Of a stretch of 64,000 bases of DNA, positions 16,451 to 23,953 are shown piece after piece. The DNA comes from an uncultured Lachnospiraceae bacterium. Lineage in GTDB: Bacteria > Bacillota > Clostridia > Lachnospirales > Lachnospiraceae. A program made the position numbers and the translations under genes. The notes beneath the pieces were generated by a model. That model did not search any database. It had not been told where the DNA came from and saw nothing but the letters and a program-made list of their open reading frames with translations. Within the stretch, counting starts at the first letter, position 1; every line of letters starts with the position of its first letter. The stretch lies in contig CAKQYU010000004.1 in the NCBI GenBank assembly GCA_934293575.1, positions 150,599 through 214,598 of the forward strand, read 5' to 3'.

Positions 16451-18658
16451 ATGAGAATTATTAAAAGAAGTGGAACAGAGGTTGCATTTGATATCACCAA
16501 AATTGTGGCGGCGGTAGAAAAGGCAAATAAGGAAGTAGTGGAAACAGATCGTTTAACCTCTGAACAGATTCGTGAGATTGCAAAGAAGGTAACTTTGACC
16601 TGTGATAGTATGAACCGTACTTTCAGTGTGGAAGAAATTCAGGATTTAGTCGAAAATGAGATTATGGAAACACAGGCGTTTGAGGTTGCCAGAAAATATA
16701 TTACCTATCGGTATAAAAGAGCAATGGTTCGTAAATCAAATTCCACGGATGAACAGATTCTTAGCCTGATTGAGTGTAACAATGAAGAAGCCAAACAGGA
16801 AAATTCCAACAAGAATCCGATTGTAAACAGTGTGCAAAGAGATTATATGGCAGGAGAAGTAAGTAAGGATATCACAAAGAGATTTTTGCTTCCGGAAAAA
16901 ATTGTAAAGGCACATGAAGAAGGAATTATACATTTTCATGATTCGGATTATTTTGCCCAGCATATGCATAATTGTTGTCTGGTTAATTTGGAGGATATGT
17001 TACAAAACGGAACGGTTATCAGCGAGACGATGATTGACCGCCCGAAGAGTTTTTCAACAGCCTGCAATATTGCAACACAGAGTATTGCACAGATTGCCAG
17101 CTCACAGTATGGCGGACAGAGTATCACATTGGCACATCTGGCGCCGTTTGTGGATGTAAGCCGAAAAAAGTATTTAAAGATGGTGGAAGAAGAGTACGAA
17201 TCTGCCGGATTGGACGTGAATACGGAACAGATTGCCAAAATCGCAGAATTGCGTGTGCGCGAGGAGATACGTCGTGGCGTACAGATGATACAATATCAGG
17301 TGATTACATTGATGACAACAAATGGTCAGGCTCCGTTTGTAACGGTATTTATGTACCTAAATGAAGTGCCGGAAGGCAGAACGAGGGATGATCTGGCATT
17401 GGTCATTGAAGAAATGCTGACACAGAGAATCCTTGGTGTCAAAAATGAAAAGGGTGTTTACATTACACCGGCATTTCCAAAACTTATCTATGTGTTGGAA
17501 GAGGATAATGTTACAGAGAACGGAAAATACTGGTATTTAACCAAGTTGGCAGCACAGTGTACAGCAAAACGAATGGTTCCGGACTATATATCCGAAAAGG
17601 TCATGAAGAAGTTAAAGAAAGGTGACTGCTATCCATGTATGGGTTGTCGTTCTTTCCTTACACCGGATACTTTTACCGATGCGGGTAAGGTTGGAAATGT
17701 TGCAAATGCGGGAGATTATTCTGACAAGAAACACAAATATTACGGACGTTTTAATCAGGGCGTTGTTACTTTGAATCTGGTTGACGTGGCATGTTCTTCC
17801 AATGGTAATATTGAACGTTTCTGGGAAATTTTAGATGAACGTTTAGCGTTATGTTATGAAGCGTTGATGTGCAGACATAATCGGTTAAAGGGAACACCTT
17901 CGGATGTGGCACCAATCTTATGGCAGTATGGAGCTTTGGCGCGGTTGGAAAAAGGAGAACCGATTGATAAGCTGTTATACAATGGATATTCTACCATTTC
18001 GTTGGGATATGCAGGACTTTGTGAGTGTACCAGATATATGACCGGCTTATCTCATACAAATCCGGAGGCAACACCGTTTGCATTGGAAGTAATGAAAGCA
18101 TTGAATAATGCCTGTGCAAAATGGAAGGCAGAAACCAATATTGATTTCAGTATTTATGGAACCCCATTGGAGTCTACCACTTATAAATTTGCAAAATGCT
18201 TACAAAAACGGTTTGGTAAAATAGAAGGCGTAACGGATAAAAACTATATAACAAACAGCTATCATGTACATGTAACGGAAAATATTGATGCGTTTGAAAA
18301 GTTAAGTTTTGAAGCACAATTTCAGGAATTGTCGCCGGGAGGAGCTGTCAGTTATGTAGAAGTTCCGAACATGCAGAATAATATTGATGCTGTATTGGCG
18401 GTTATGAAACATATATATGACAATATTATGTATGCGGAGTTGAATACAAAGAGTGATTACTGTCAGGTATGCGGTTTTGACGGAGAAATCCAGATTGCAT
18501 CAAACGAGGATGGTAAATTGATTTGGAAATGTCCAAACTGCGGTAATACAGATGAGGATAAAATGAATGTAGCACGTCGTACATGCGGATATATCGGAAC
18601 ACAGTTCTGGAATCAGGGACGGACACAGGAAATACAGGATCGGGTATTGCATTTGTAA
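16451..18658 (+). CDS. nrdD: Anaerobic ribonucleoside-triphosphate reductase (class III)
   Basis: A 735-residue glycyl-radical enzyme that reduces ribonucleoside triphosphates for DNA synthesis without oxygen. An N-terminal ATP-cone (about 1-90, KRSGTEVAFDITKI) controls overall activity. The catalytic barrel follows. The C-terminus has the zinc site of four cysteines (CQVC and CPNC) and the radical loop RRTCGYIGTQFW. The ATG at 16451 follows AAGGGGA by seven bases and starts exactly at the ATP-cone; ATGs at 16418, 16424 and 16445 are less well placed. The activating radical-SAM enzyme NrdG is not adjacent: a terminator and an oppositely oriented gene follow. Regulation by NrdR is suggested by the upstream palindrome. 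Confidence 0.95.
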   Translation: MRIIKRSGTEVAFDITKIVAAVEKANKEVVETDRLTSEQIREIAKKVTLTCDSMNRTFSVEEIQDLVENEIMETQAFEVARKYITYRYKRAMVRKSNSTDEQILSLIECNNEEAKQENSNKNPIVNSVQRDYMAGEVSKDITKRFLLPEKIVKAHEEGIIHFHDSDYFAQHMHNCCLVNLEDMLQNGTVISETMIDRPKSFSTACNIATQSIAQIASSQYGGQSITLAHLAPFVDVSRKKYLKMVEEEYESAGLDVNTEQIAKIAELRVREEIRRGVQMIQYQVITLMTTNGQAPFVTVFMYLNEVPEGRTRDDLALVIEEMLTQRILGVKNEKGVYITPAFPKLIYVLEEDNVTENGKYWYLTKLAAQCTAKRMVPDYISEKVMKKLKKGDCYPCMGCRSFLTPDTFTDAGKVGNVANAGDYSDKKHKYYGRFNQGVVTLNLVDVACSSNGNIERFWEILDERLALCYEALMCRHNRLKGTPSDVAPILWQYGALARLEKGEPIDKLLYNGYSTISLGYAGLCECTRYMTGLSHTNPEATPFALEVMKALNNACAKWKAETNIDFSIYGTPLESTTYKFAKCLQKRFGKIEGVTDKNYITNSYHVHVTENIDAFEKLSFEAQFQELSPGGAVSYVEVPNMQNNIDAVLAVMKHIYDNIMYAELNTKSDYCQVCGFDGEIQIASNEDGKLIWKCPNCGNTDEDKMNVARRTCGYIGTQFWNQGRTQEIQDRVLHL

Positions 18659-18672
18659 AAAACAGATAAAAT

Positions 18673-18710
18673 AAAAAATCAGAATCCGGAAAATGGATTC
18701 TGATTTTTTT
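18673..18710. terminator. Bidirectional intrinsic terminator between nrdD and the cold-shock gene
   Basis: A 15-bp perfect stem (18673-18687 with 18695-18709) and 7-base loop, with T-runs on both strands. Confidence 0.93.
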
Positions 18711-18722
18711 ATTTGTATGCGA

Positions 18723-18929
18723 TTATGCTTCCGGTGTTACGTTTACGGCCTGAGCGCCCTTTTCACCTTCTACAATATCAAATGTTACAGTCTGACCATC
18801 TTTTAATGTTTTGTGACCTTCACCTGTGATACCGGAAAAATGTACGAATACATCCTCTCCTGTCTCGCTATTTGTGATGAACCCAAATCCCTTTGGATCA
18901 TTAAACCACTTTACTGTACCTTTGTTCAT
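18723..18929 (-). CDS. Cold-shock protein (CspA/CspB family)
   Basis: A 68-residue single cold-shock domain that binds single-stranded RNA or DNA as a chaperone and transcription antiterminator. The RNP1 motif KGFGFIT (with a Pro-Lys before it) and RNP2 VFVHFS are both intact, as is the NVTPEA end. The ATG at 18929 has a perfect AGGAGG upstream; extending further upstream adds sequence unlike the family. The leader from the predicted promoter to the start is about 95 bases, typical of thermoregulated csp messages, whose folding controls translation. The gene is convergent with nrdD and divergent from the GH25 gene. Confidence 0.96.
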   Translation of the reverse strand: MNKGTVKWFNDPKGFGFITNSETGEDVFVHFSGITGEGHKTLKDGQTVTFDIVEGEKGAQAVNVTPEA

Positions 18930-19029
18930 AAAAGAGTACCTCCTTATAAATAATTGTATCATAGAGGTAATACAAATACCAAGACAACAAACGTAATGGT
19001 ATCACTTAACACTTTATAAATACATGCAT

Positions 19030-19058
19030 AGTCTATCATTATTAAAATTGGAAGTCAA
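19030..19058 (-). promoter_or_regulatory. Probable promoter of the cold-shock gene
   Basis: On the minus strand TTGACT (19053-19058), 17 bases, then TAGACT (19030-19035). The -10 is imperfect. Confidence 0.5.
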
Positions 19059-19175
19059 TGAAATTACGGAAAAAGATTGAAGAAAAATGAACATTATAGT
19101 AATATATATTTGATTGGGCTTTATGAACAACAAATGAACTTTAGAATACACAATAAAAGGAACGAGGCGTCTTTG

Positions 19176-20099
19176 ATGAGAAAATGTATAGGGATGATTC
19201 TTGCGTGTCTTGGAGTGATGTTTGTACTTTCCGGTTGTCAGAAAGACTATTATGGATATGGCAAGCCGTTTGAAATGAGTACATCAAAATTACCGGGATA
19301 CTACAATGAAGATATAAAAAATATAAGTGCGGATAATTATGAACGTTTTATGCATGCCAGCTATATTCAGGTAATGGATAAGTATGGTAATATGCAGAAA
19401 ATTAAAATCAGTGCCAATATCAAACGTCACAACTGGGATTTTGAGAATTTAGACAGCAGCGGTCTGTTTAAGAATTATATTGATGATCAGGGACCTAGAA
19501 AAGTTGGAATCGATGTATCGGAACATCAGGGGGTAATTGACTGGCAGGCAGTTGCACCGAATGTTGATTTTGCAATTATCCGTATGGGATATCGTGGATA
19601 TACAAGTGGTGGTATTGTTATGGATGCATATTATAATACCAACATGGAGCAGGCAACCGCCAATGGAATTCCGGTAGGCATTTATTTTTATTCCCAGGCA
19701 ACCAGTTACGAAGAAGGTGTGGAAGAAGCAAATTATGTTTTGAACAATTACGGAGATTATGGACTGGCATATCCGATTGTATTGGATTGTGAGGATCCTA
19801 TGCAGGAAGATGCAAGAACGAATGATATGTCGGTAGAACAGCATACACAGGCAGCGTTAGGATTTATTGATACGATTAAGGCATCCGGACATCGTGTAAT
19901 GATATATACAAATCGTATGTATTTTGCACTTTATCTGAATCTGGATGAGATTTATCCTTGCCCAATCTGGTTTGCACAGTATGCGGATGAACCGGATTGG
20001 CCATATGAGTTTGAAATGTGGCAATATACAGAAGGAGGCACCGTACCGGGAATTAACGGAACGGTGGATATGAATTTACAGATGAAGGAAATTCAATAA
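19176..20099 (+). CDS. GH25 lysozyme-like lipoprotein
   Basis: A 307-residue exported lipoprotein with lipobox LSGC (C21), a roughly 80-residue unassigned N-terminal segment and a glycosyl hydrolase family 25 domain (about 108-305). The domain opens with VGIDVSEHQGVIDW, which carries the first catalytic Asp, then IIRMGYRGYTSG, GIPVGIYFYSQA and the acidic LDCEDP motif. This matches the D...DxE catalytic arrangement of Chalaropsis-type lysozymes. The enzyme would cleave peptidoglycan beta-1,4 bonds on the cell surface, likely in wall remodelling. The ATG at 19176 has GAGG eight bases upstream and is followed at once by the signal peptide. It precedes the EAL protein gene by 54 bases. Confidence 0.92.
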   Translation: MRKCIGMILACLGVMFVLSGCQKDYYGYGKPFEMSTSKLPGYYNEDIKNISADNYERFMHASYIQVMDKYGNMQKIKISANIKRHNWDFENLDSSGLFKNYIDDQGPRKVGIDVSEHQGVIDWQAVAPNVDFAIIRMGYRGYTSGGIVMDAYYNTNMEQATANGIPVGIYFYSQATSYEEGVEEANYVLNNYGDYGLAYPIVLDCEDPMQEDARTNDMSVEQHTQAALGFIDTIKASGHRVMIYTNRMYFALYLNLDEIYPCPIWFAQYADEPDWPYEFEMWQYTEGGTVPGINGTVDMNLQMKEIQ

Positions 20100-20153
20100 T
20101 AAAACAGATAGAAGTAATAATTTTTCTGTAAGGGGAGACAAGGGGCAGAAAAT

Positions 20154-22070
20154 ATGCAGATGAATTTAGATTTGGAAATTGGAGCGCTGGTTATCGTGGC
20201 AGTTGTAATATGTCTTCAAAGATTCGGAAGATATGTTCCAATCCTCAGAAGCCGGATTTTTATACAGATGTTGATGGTACAGATGTTGGCGATTATATTG
20301 AATATCGGTTCAAGGCTGGCTTTGTATTATTTAGGAGCTACATCTTATAACTGGGTAAAGTATATTGTTGATTGTTATTATATGCTGCAATATAGTGTGG
20401 TATTGTTTGCAATGTCATATCTGGTTGCATGGATTGGAAAAAGTTTAAAAAGAAATCGGGTTGCAAGAATGATAACAACGATTCCGTTTCTTGTATTTGG
20501 TGAAGAAGTAATCCGGATGTTTCTTACGCAGCATTTGTTTGTTTATAACAGCCGGTATGGATATGTGGAAACATCACAGATTTACATACTGAATCTGATG
20601 GTTGCATTTACGGTTTTATATTCCGTTATATATTGCATGATGAATACAAGGGTTGTTTCCTATCATCGGTTGACGGTAATTGCAACATTGGGATTGTCTC
20701 TTGGAGTTGCAGAGGTTATACAAATGCAGATTCCTTCCGTATTGTTTGTTGACTTTACGGTAGCAATCGTATTTTTGCTTTTGTATTTTATTGTACAGAA
20801 TCCGTCCGATATGTTAGATAATAATACGCAGGTGCTGAATCGGAATATGTTTGATGAATTGTTGCGTGCGGATATTTATAACAAAAAAAGCTTTGATTTG
20901 ATTATTCTTGCATTGGATGATTTCAAAATTATCAATAAAACTTATGGTATTACAGCCGGGGATATGTTGCTAATTCAGGTGGCAAGATTTTTACAGGGAA
21001 TCGATTCAAAATGCATGGTTTACCGATATGGTTCGGATCAGTTTGCAGTACAGATTCACCATGGTAAAGCAAATTTTGAAAAGGTTCTTTCCGATATTGA
21101 GGAGCGTTTTCGACATCCGTGGATTACGGAGGAATTTTCAACGATGTTGTCTTCGACGATTTGTTGTATTACATGGCCGGATGACGGGGATGAATATGCG
21201 GACATTGTAGATGTAATCGACTTTTCCGTTTTGTCTGCCAAGAAGAACGGAAAGGGAAGTATCGTATATGCAAAGAATATGGATTTACAATCCCTTCGAA
21301 AAGAAAAGGCAATTGAAAAGGCAATTGAACAGGCGATTGAACAGGATACGTTGGAAGTACATTATCAGCCGATATTTAATACGGAAAAGGGTTGTTATAC
21401 ATCTGCAGAAGCATTGGTGCGAATCAAGGATGACCTTCTTGGCAATATTTCACCGGAGATTTTTATTCCGATTGCAGAACGGAACGGTTCCATTATCCGA
21501 ATGGGTAATATGATTTTTGAAAAGGTATGTAAGTTTATTTCGGAAAATAATATGCGGAATACGACAATCGAATATATTGAGATAAATGTATCGGCGGTAC
21601 AGTGTATGCAGGAAGATTTTGTGGATACACTGAATGAGATTATGGAACGCTATGGTGTGCAGCCGGATCAGATTAATTTGGAGGTAACCGAAACCGCTGC
21701 GGTTAATTCGATTGCAGTATTGCAGGAGAATGTAGAACGTCTGCATCGCCAGGGTATTTCTTTTGCATTGGATGATTATGGTTCCGGTTATGCGACGATT
21801 GGATATATTCATCAGCTGCCGTTTAAGATTATCAAGCTGGATAAATTAATGGTATGGGATGCATTTGAAAATGAAAGAGCGGGAATTACCTTACGTTATA
21901 CGGTTGGAATGTTGAAGGAGTTAAAGGTACATATTGTGGCTGAGGGCGTTGAGACGTTAGAACAGCAAAGCAGACTGTCGGATATCGGATGTGATTATTT
22001 GCAGGGCTGGTATTATTCAAAGGCAGTTCCGCCGAATGAATTTGCAAAATTAATTGAAAAAGCAAGTTAG
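20154..22070 (+). CDS. Membrane c-di-GMP phosphodiesterase with degenerate GGDEF and intact EAL
   Basis: A 638-residue protein with an N-terminal seven- or eight-helix membrane module (about 5-215), a GGDEF-like domain (about 230-370) and an EAL domain (about 385-635). The cyclase signature is YGSDQF near residue 290 instead of GGDEF, so synthesis of c-di-GMP is unlikely; a GTP-binding regulatory role is possible. The EAL domain keeps EALVR (near 418), INLEVTETA, FALDDYGSGYATI and VAEGVETLEQ, which supports phosphodiesterase activity. The membrane module probably senses an unidentified signal. AAGGGG lies before the ATG at 20154, and an ATG six bases later is also possible. No motility genes are adjacent. 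Confidence 0.9.
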   Translation: MQMNLDLEIGALVIVAVVICLQRFGRYVPILRSRIFIQMLMVQMLAIILNIGSRLALYYLGATSYNWVKYIVDCYYMLQYSVVLFAMSYLVAWIGKSLKRNRVARMITTIPFLVFGEEVIRMFLTQHLFVYNSRYGYVETSQIYILNLMVAFTVLYSVIYCMMNTRVVSYHRLTVIATLGLSLGVAEVIQMQIPSVLFVDFTVAIVFLLLYFIVQNPSDMLDNNTQVLNRNMFDELLRADIYNKKSFDLIILALDDFKIINKTYGITAGDMLLIQVARFLQGIDSKCMVYRYGSDQFAVQIHHGKANFEKVLSDIEERFRHPWITEEFSTMLSSTICCITWPDDGDEYADIVDVIDFSVLSAKKNGKGSIVYAKNMDLQSLRKEKAIEKAIEQAIEQDTLEVHYQPIFNTEKGCYTSAEALVRIKDDLLGNISPEIFIPIAERNGSIIRMGNMIFEKVCKFISENNMRNTTIEYIEINVSAVQCMQEDFVDTLNEIMERYGVQPDQINLEVTETAAVNSIAVLQENVERLHRQGISFALDDYGSGYATIGYIHQLPFKIIKLDKLMVWDAFENERAGITLRYTVGMLKELKVHIVAEGVETLEQQSRLSDIGCDYLQGWYYSKAVPPNEFAKLIEKAS

Positions 22071-22131
22071 CTTATTGTGGCCTGTGGCAGGAACGCCATG
22101 GGCTATTTGATATTGAAAAAGGAGATTAAAA

Positions 22132-22875
22132 ATGAAGAAAGTAAAAGCAGTAATTTTAGCAGCAGGTAAAGGAACAAGAATGAAGTCAGAATTACCAAAG
22201 GTAATTCATAAAGCATTGGGAAAACCAATGGTAGAGTATTCAATTGAGGCAGCGGTTGAAGCAGGCGCGGATATGTCCGATGTTTGTTTGGTTGTCGGAC
22301 ATAAGGCAGATATGGTAAAGGATGTTGTTGGTGAAGGTGTAACTTATGTTTTACAAGAGGAACAGCTTGGAACCGGTCATGCAGTAAAATGTGCAAAAGA
22401 ATTTATCGGAACAGACGGTCTTACGATGGTATTGTGCGGAGATACTCCGTTGATTACAGGTGCGACTCTGAAAACTTTGGTAGATACGCATATTGCGGAG
22501 AATAATGCAATTACGGTATTGACTGCCAAGGTAGATGATCCGACCGGTTATGGACGTATTATCAAGGATGAGGATGGCAATTTTATCAAGATTGTAGAAC
22601 AAAAGGATGCATCGGAGGAAGAACAGAAGGTAAATGAAATTAATTCCGGGATGTATCTGTTTGATTCCGGCATACTAAGTCGGACATTGGATATGATAGA
22701 CAATAACAATGCACAGGGAGAATATTATCTGACAGATACCATAGAGATTGTAAAAAACAAGAATCTTGGCAGAGTGGCAACGGTTGTAGTTAAGGATGCC
22801 AATGAAATTAAAGGAGTAAATTCTCCAGAGCAGCTGAAAGAGGCAGAAGATATTTTGATGCAAAGAGGAAAATAA
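22132..22875 (+). CDS. UDP-N-acetylglucosamine pyrophosphorylase, GlmU N-terminal domain only
   Basis: A 247-residue nucleotidyltransferase that corresponds to the uridylyltransferase half of GlmU: AVILAAGKGTRMKSELPKV at the start, LGTGHAV, LCGDTPLI, GYGRIIKD and EINSGMYLF. It should convert GlcNAc-1-phosphate and UTP to UDP-GlcNAc for peptidoglycan. The left-handed beta-helix acetyltransferase half that follows in standard GlmU (about 450 residues) is absent. The stop codon is followed one base later by the pth start, with no remnant in any frame. The acetylation step must therefore be supplied elsewhere. AGGAG lies before the ATG. It heads a long co-directional gene run. Confidence 0.9.
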   Translation: MKKVKAVILAAGKGTRMKSELPKVIHKALGKPMVEYSIEAAVEAGADMSDVCLVVGHKADMVKDVVGEGVTYVLQEEQLGTGHAVKCAKEFIGTDGLTMVLCGDTPLITGATLKTLVDTHIAENNAITVLTAKVDDPTGYGRIIKDEDGNFIKIVEQKDASEEEQKVNEINSGMYLFDSGILSRTLDMIDNNNAQGEYYLTDTIEIVKNKNLGRVATVVVKDANEIKGVNSPEQLKEAEDILMQRGK

Positions 22876-22876
22876 A

Positions 22877-23440
22877 ATGAAACTGATTGTTGGACTTGGT
22901 AATCCTACTGAAAAATATGATAATACAAGACATAATGTTGGATTTGATGTTATTGATGCTTTGGTGGAACAATATGGAGTTGCACTGGATACGATGAAAC
23001 ATAAGGGTGTATATGGTAAGGGAATGATTGAAGGGCAGTCTGTTATTTTGTTAAAACCGATGACATATATGAACTTAAGTGGGGAAAGCGTCGGTGCGGT
23101 TGCAAATTATTACAAAATAGCACCGGAAGACGTCATTGTTATTTGTGATGATATCAATCTGGATATGGGAAGGCTTCGGATTCGGAGAAAAGGAAGTGCC
23201 GGTGGTCACAATGGGATTAAGAACATCATTGCACATTTGCAGACGGAGGATTTTCCAAGAATCCGTGTCGGTGTTGGGATGAAGCCTGCACATATGGATT
23301 TGGCGGATTATGTGTTGTCCCGTTTTTCCAAACAGGAACGGGAAGTGATGGACACCGGATATGATAAAGCTTGCAAAGCAGCCATTTTGATGTTGCAGGG
23401 CGATATGGAACAGGCGATGAATCAATATAACGGAAAGTAG
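22877..23440 (+). CDS. pth: Peptidyl-tRNA hydrolase
   Basis: A 187-residue enzyme of normal length that releases peptides from peptidyl-tRNA freed by stalled ribosomes. The motifs are intact: LIVGLGNPTEKY, NTRHNVGFDV with catalytic H19, MNLSGESV, the ICDDINLDMGRLRIR loop with the catalytic Asp, and GSAGGHNGIKNI. The start lies one base after the GlmU-like gene's stop codon. The neighbours trmL and mutS2 give a translation-maintenance cluster. In Firmicutes the same neighbourhood commonly holds mfd and PrsA-type genes, as here. Confidence 0.97.
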   Translation: MKLIVGLGNPTEKYDNTRHNVGFDVIDALVEQYGVALDTMKHKGVYGKGMIEGQSVILLKPMTYMNLSGESVGAVANYYKIAPEDVIVICDDINLDMGRLRIRRKGSAGGHNGIKNIIAHLQTEDFPRIRVGVGMKPAHMDLADYVLSRFSKQEREVMDTGYDKACKAAILMLQGDMEQAMNQYNGK

Positions 23441-23449
23441 GAAACAGAT

Positions 23450-23941
23450 ATGATTAACATTGTATTACATGAGCCGGAAATGCCGGCAAATACAGGAAAT
23501 ATAGGAAGAACCTGCGTGGCAACAGGTGCAAGGCTGCATTTGATTGAACCGTTAGGCTTCCGGATTAATGACAAGATGATAAAAAGAGCGGGAATGGATT
23601 ACTGGGATAAGTTAGATGTTACAACCTATGTAAGTTACGAAGATTTTCTGAAAAAGAATCCCGGAGCAAAAATATATATGGCAACAACAAAATCCAAGCA
23701 GACTTATACAGATGTGCATTATGAAGAGGATTGTTATATCATGTTTGGAAAGGAAAGTGCAGGTATTCCGGAAGAGATTCTTCTTGAAAATAAAGATACC
23801 TGTGTAAGGATTCCGATGTTAGATGATATTCGTTCTCTGAATCTGTCAAATTCCGTAGCGATTGTGTTGTATGAAGCATTGAGACAGAATGGTTTTTCTC
23901 ATTTTCAAATGGAAGGACAGTTACACCATTATGAATGGTAG
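23450..23941 (+). CDS. trmL: tRNA (cytidine/uridine-34-2'-O)-methyltransferase
   Basis: A 163-residue SPOUT-family methyltransferase covering the family's full length. It methylates the wobble ribose of leucine tRNAs using S-adenosylmethionine. Visible motifs are NTGNIGRTCVATGARLHLI (motif 1), FGKESAGIPEEI (motif 2) and the knot-forming IPMLDDIRSLNLSNSVAIVLYEA (motif 3). It starts nine bases after pth, has GGAAACAG upstream and is followed 12 bases later by mutS2, so it belongs to the same transcription unit. Confidence 0.95.
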   Translation: MINIVLHEPEMPANTGNIGRTCVATGARLHLIEPLGFRINDKMIKRAGMDYWDKLDVTTYVSYEDFLKKNPGAKIYMATTKSKQTYTDVHYEEDCYIMFGKESAGIPEEILLENKDTCVRIPMLDDIRSLNLSNSVAIVLYEALRQNGFSHFQMEGQLHHYEW

Positions 23942-23953
23942 CAGGATGGAAAT

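Noticed and set aside
21310..21350. Direct repeats GGCAATTGAA/GGCGATTGAA inside the EAL gene, as a possible repeat element
   Set aside because: They encode a short EKAIEKAIEQAIEQ helix with periodic residues and lie entirely in the reading frame, so they are ordinary linker helix.
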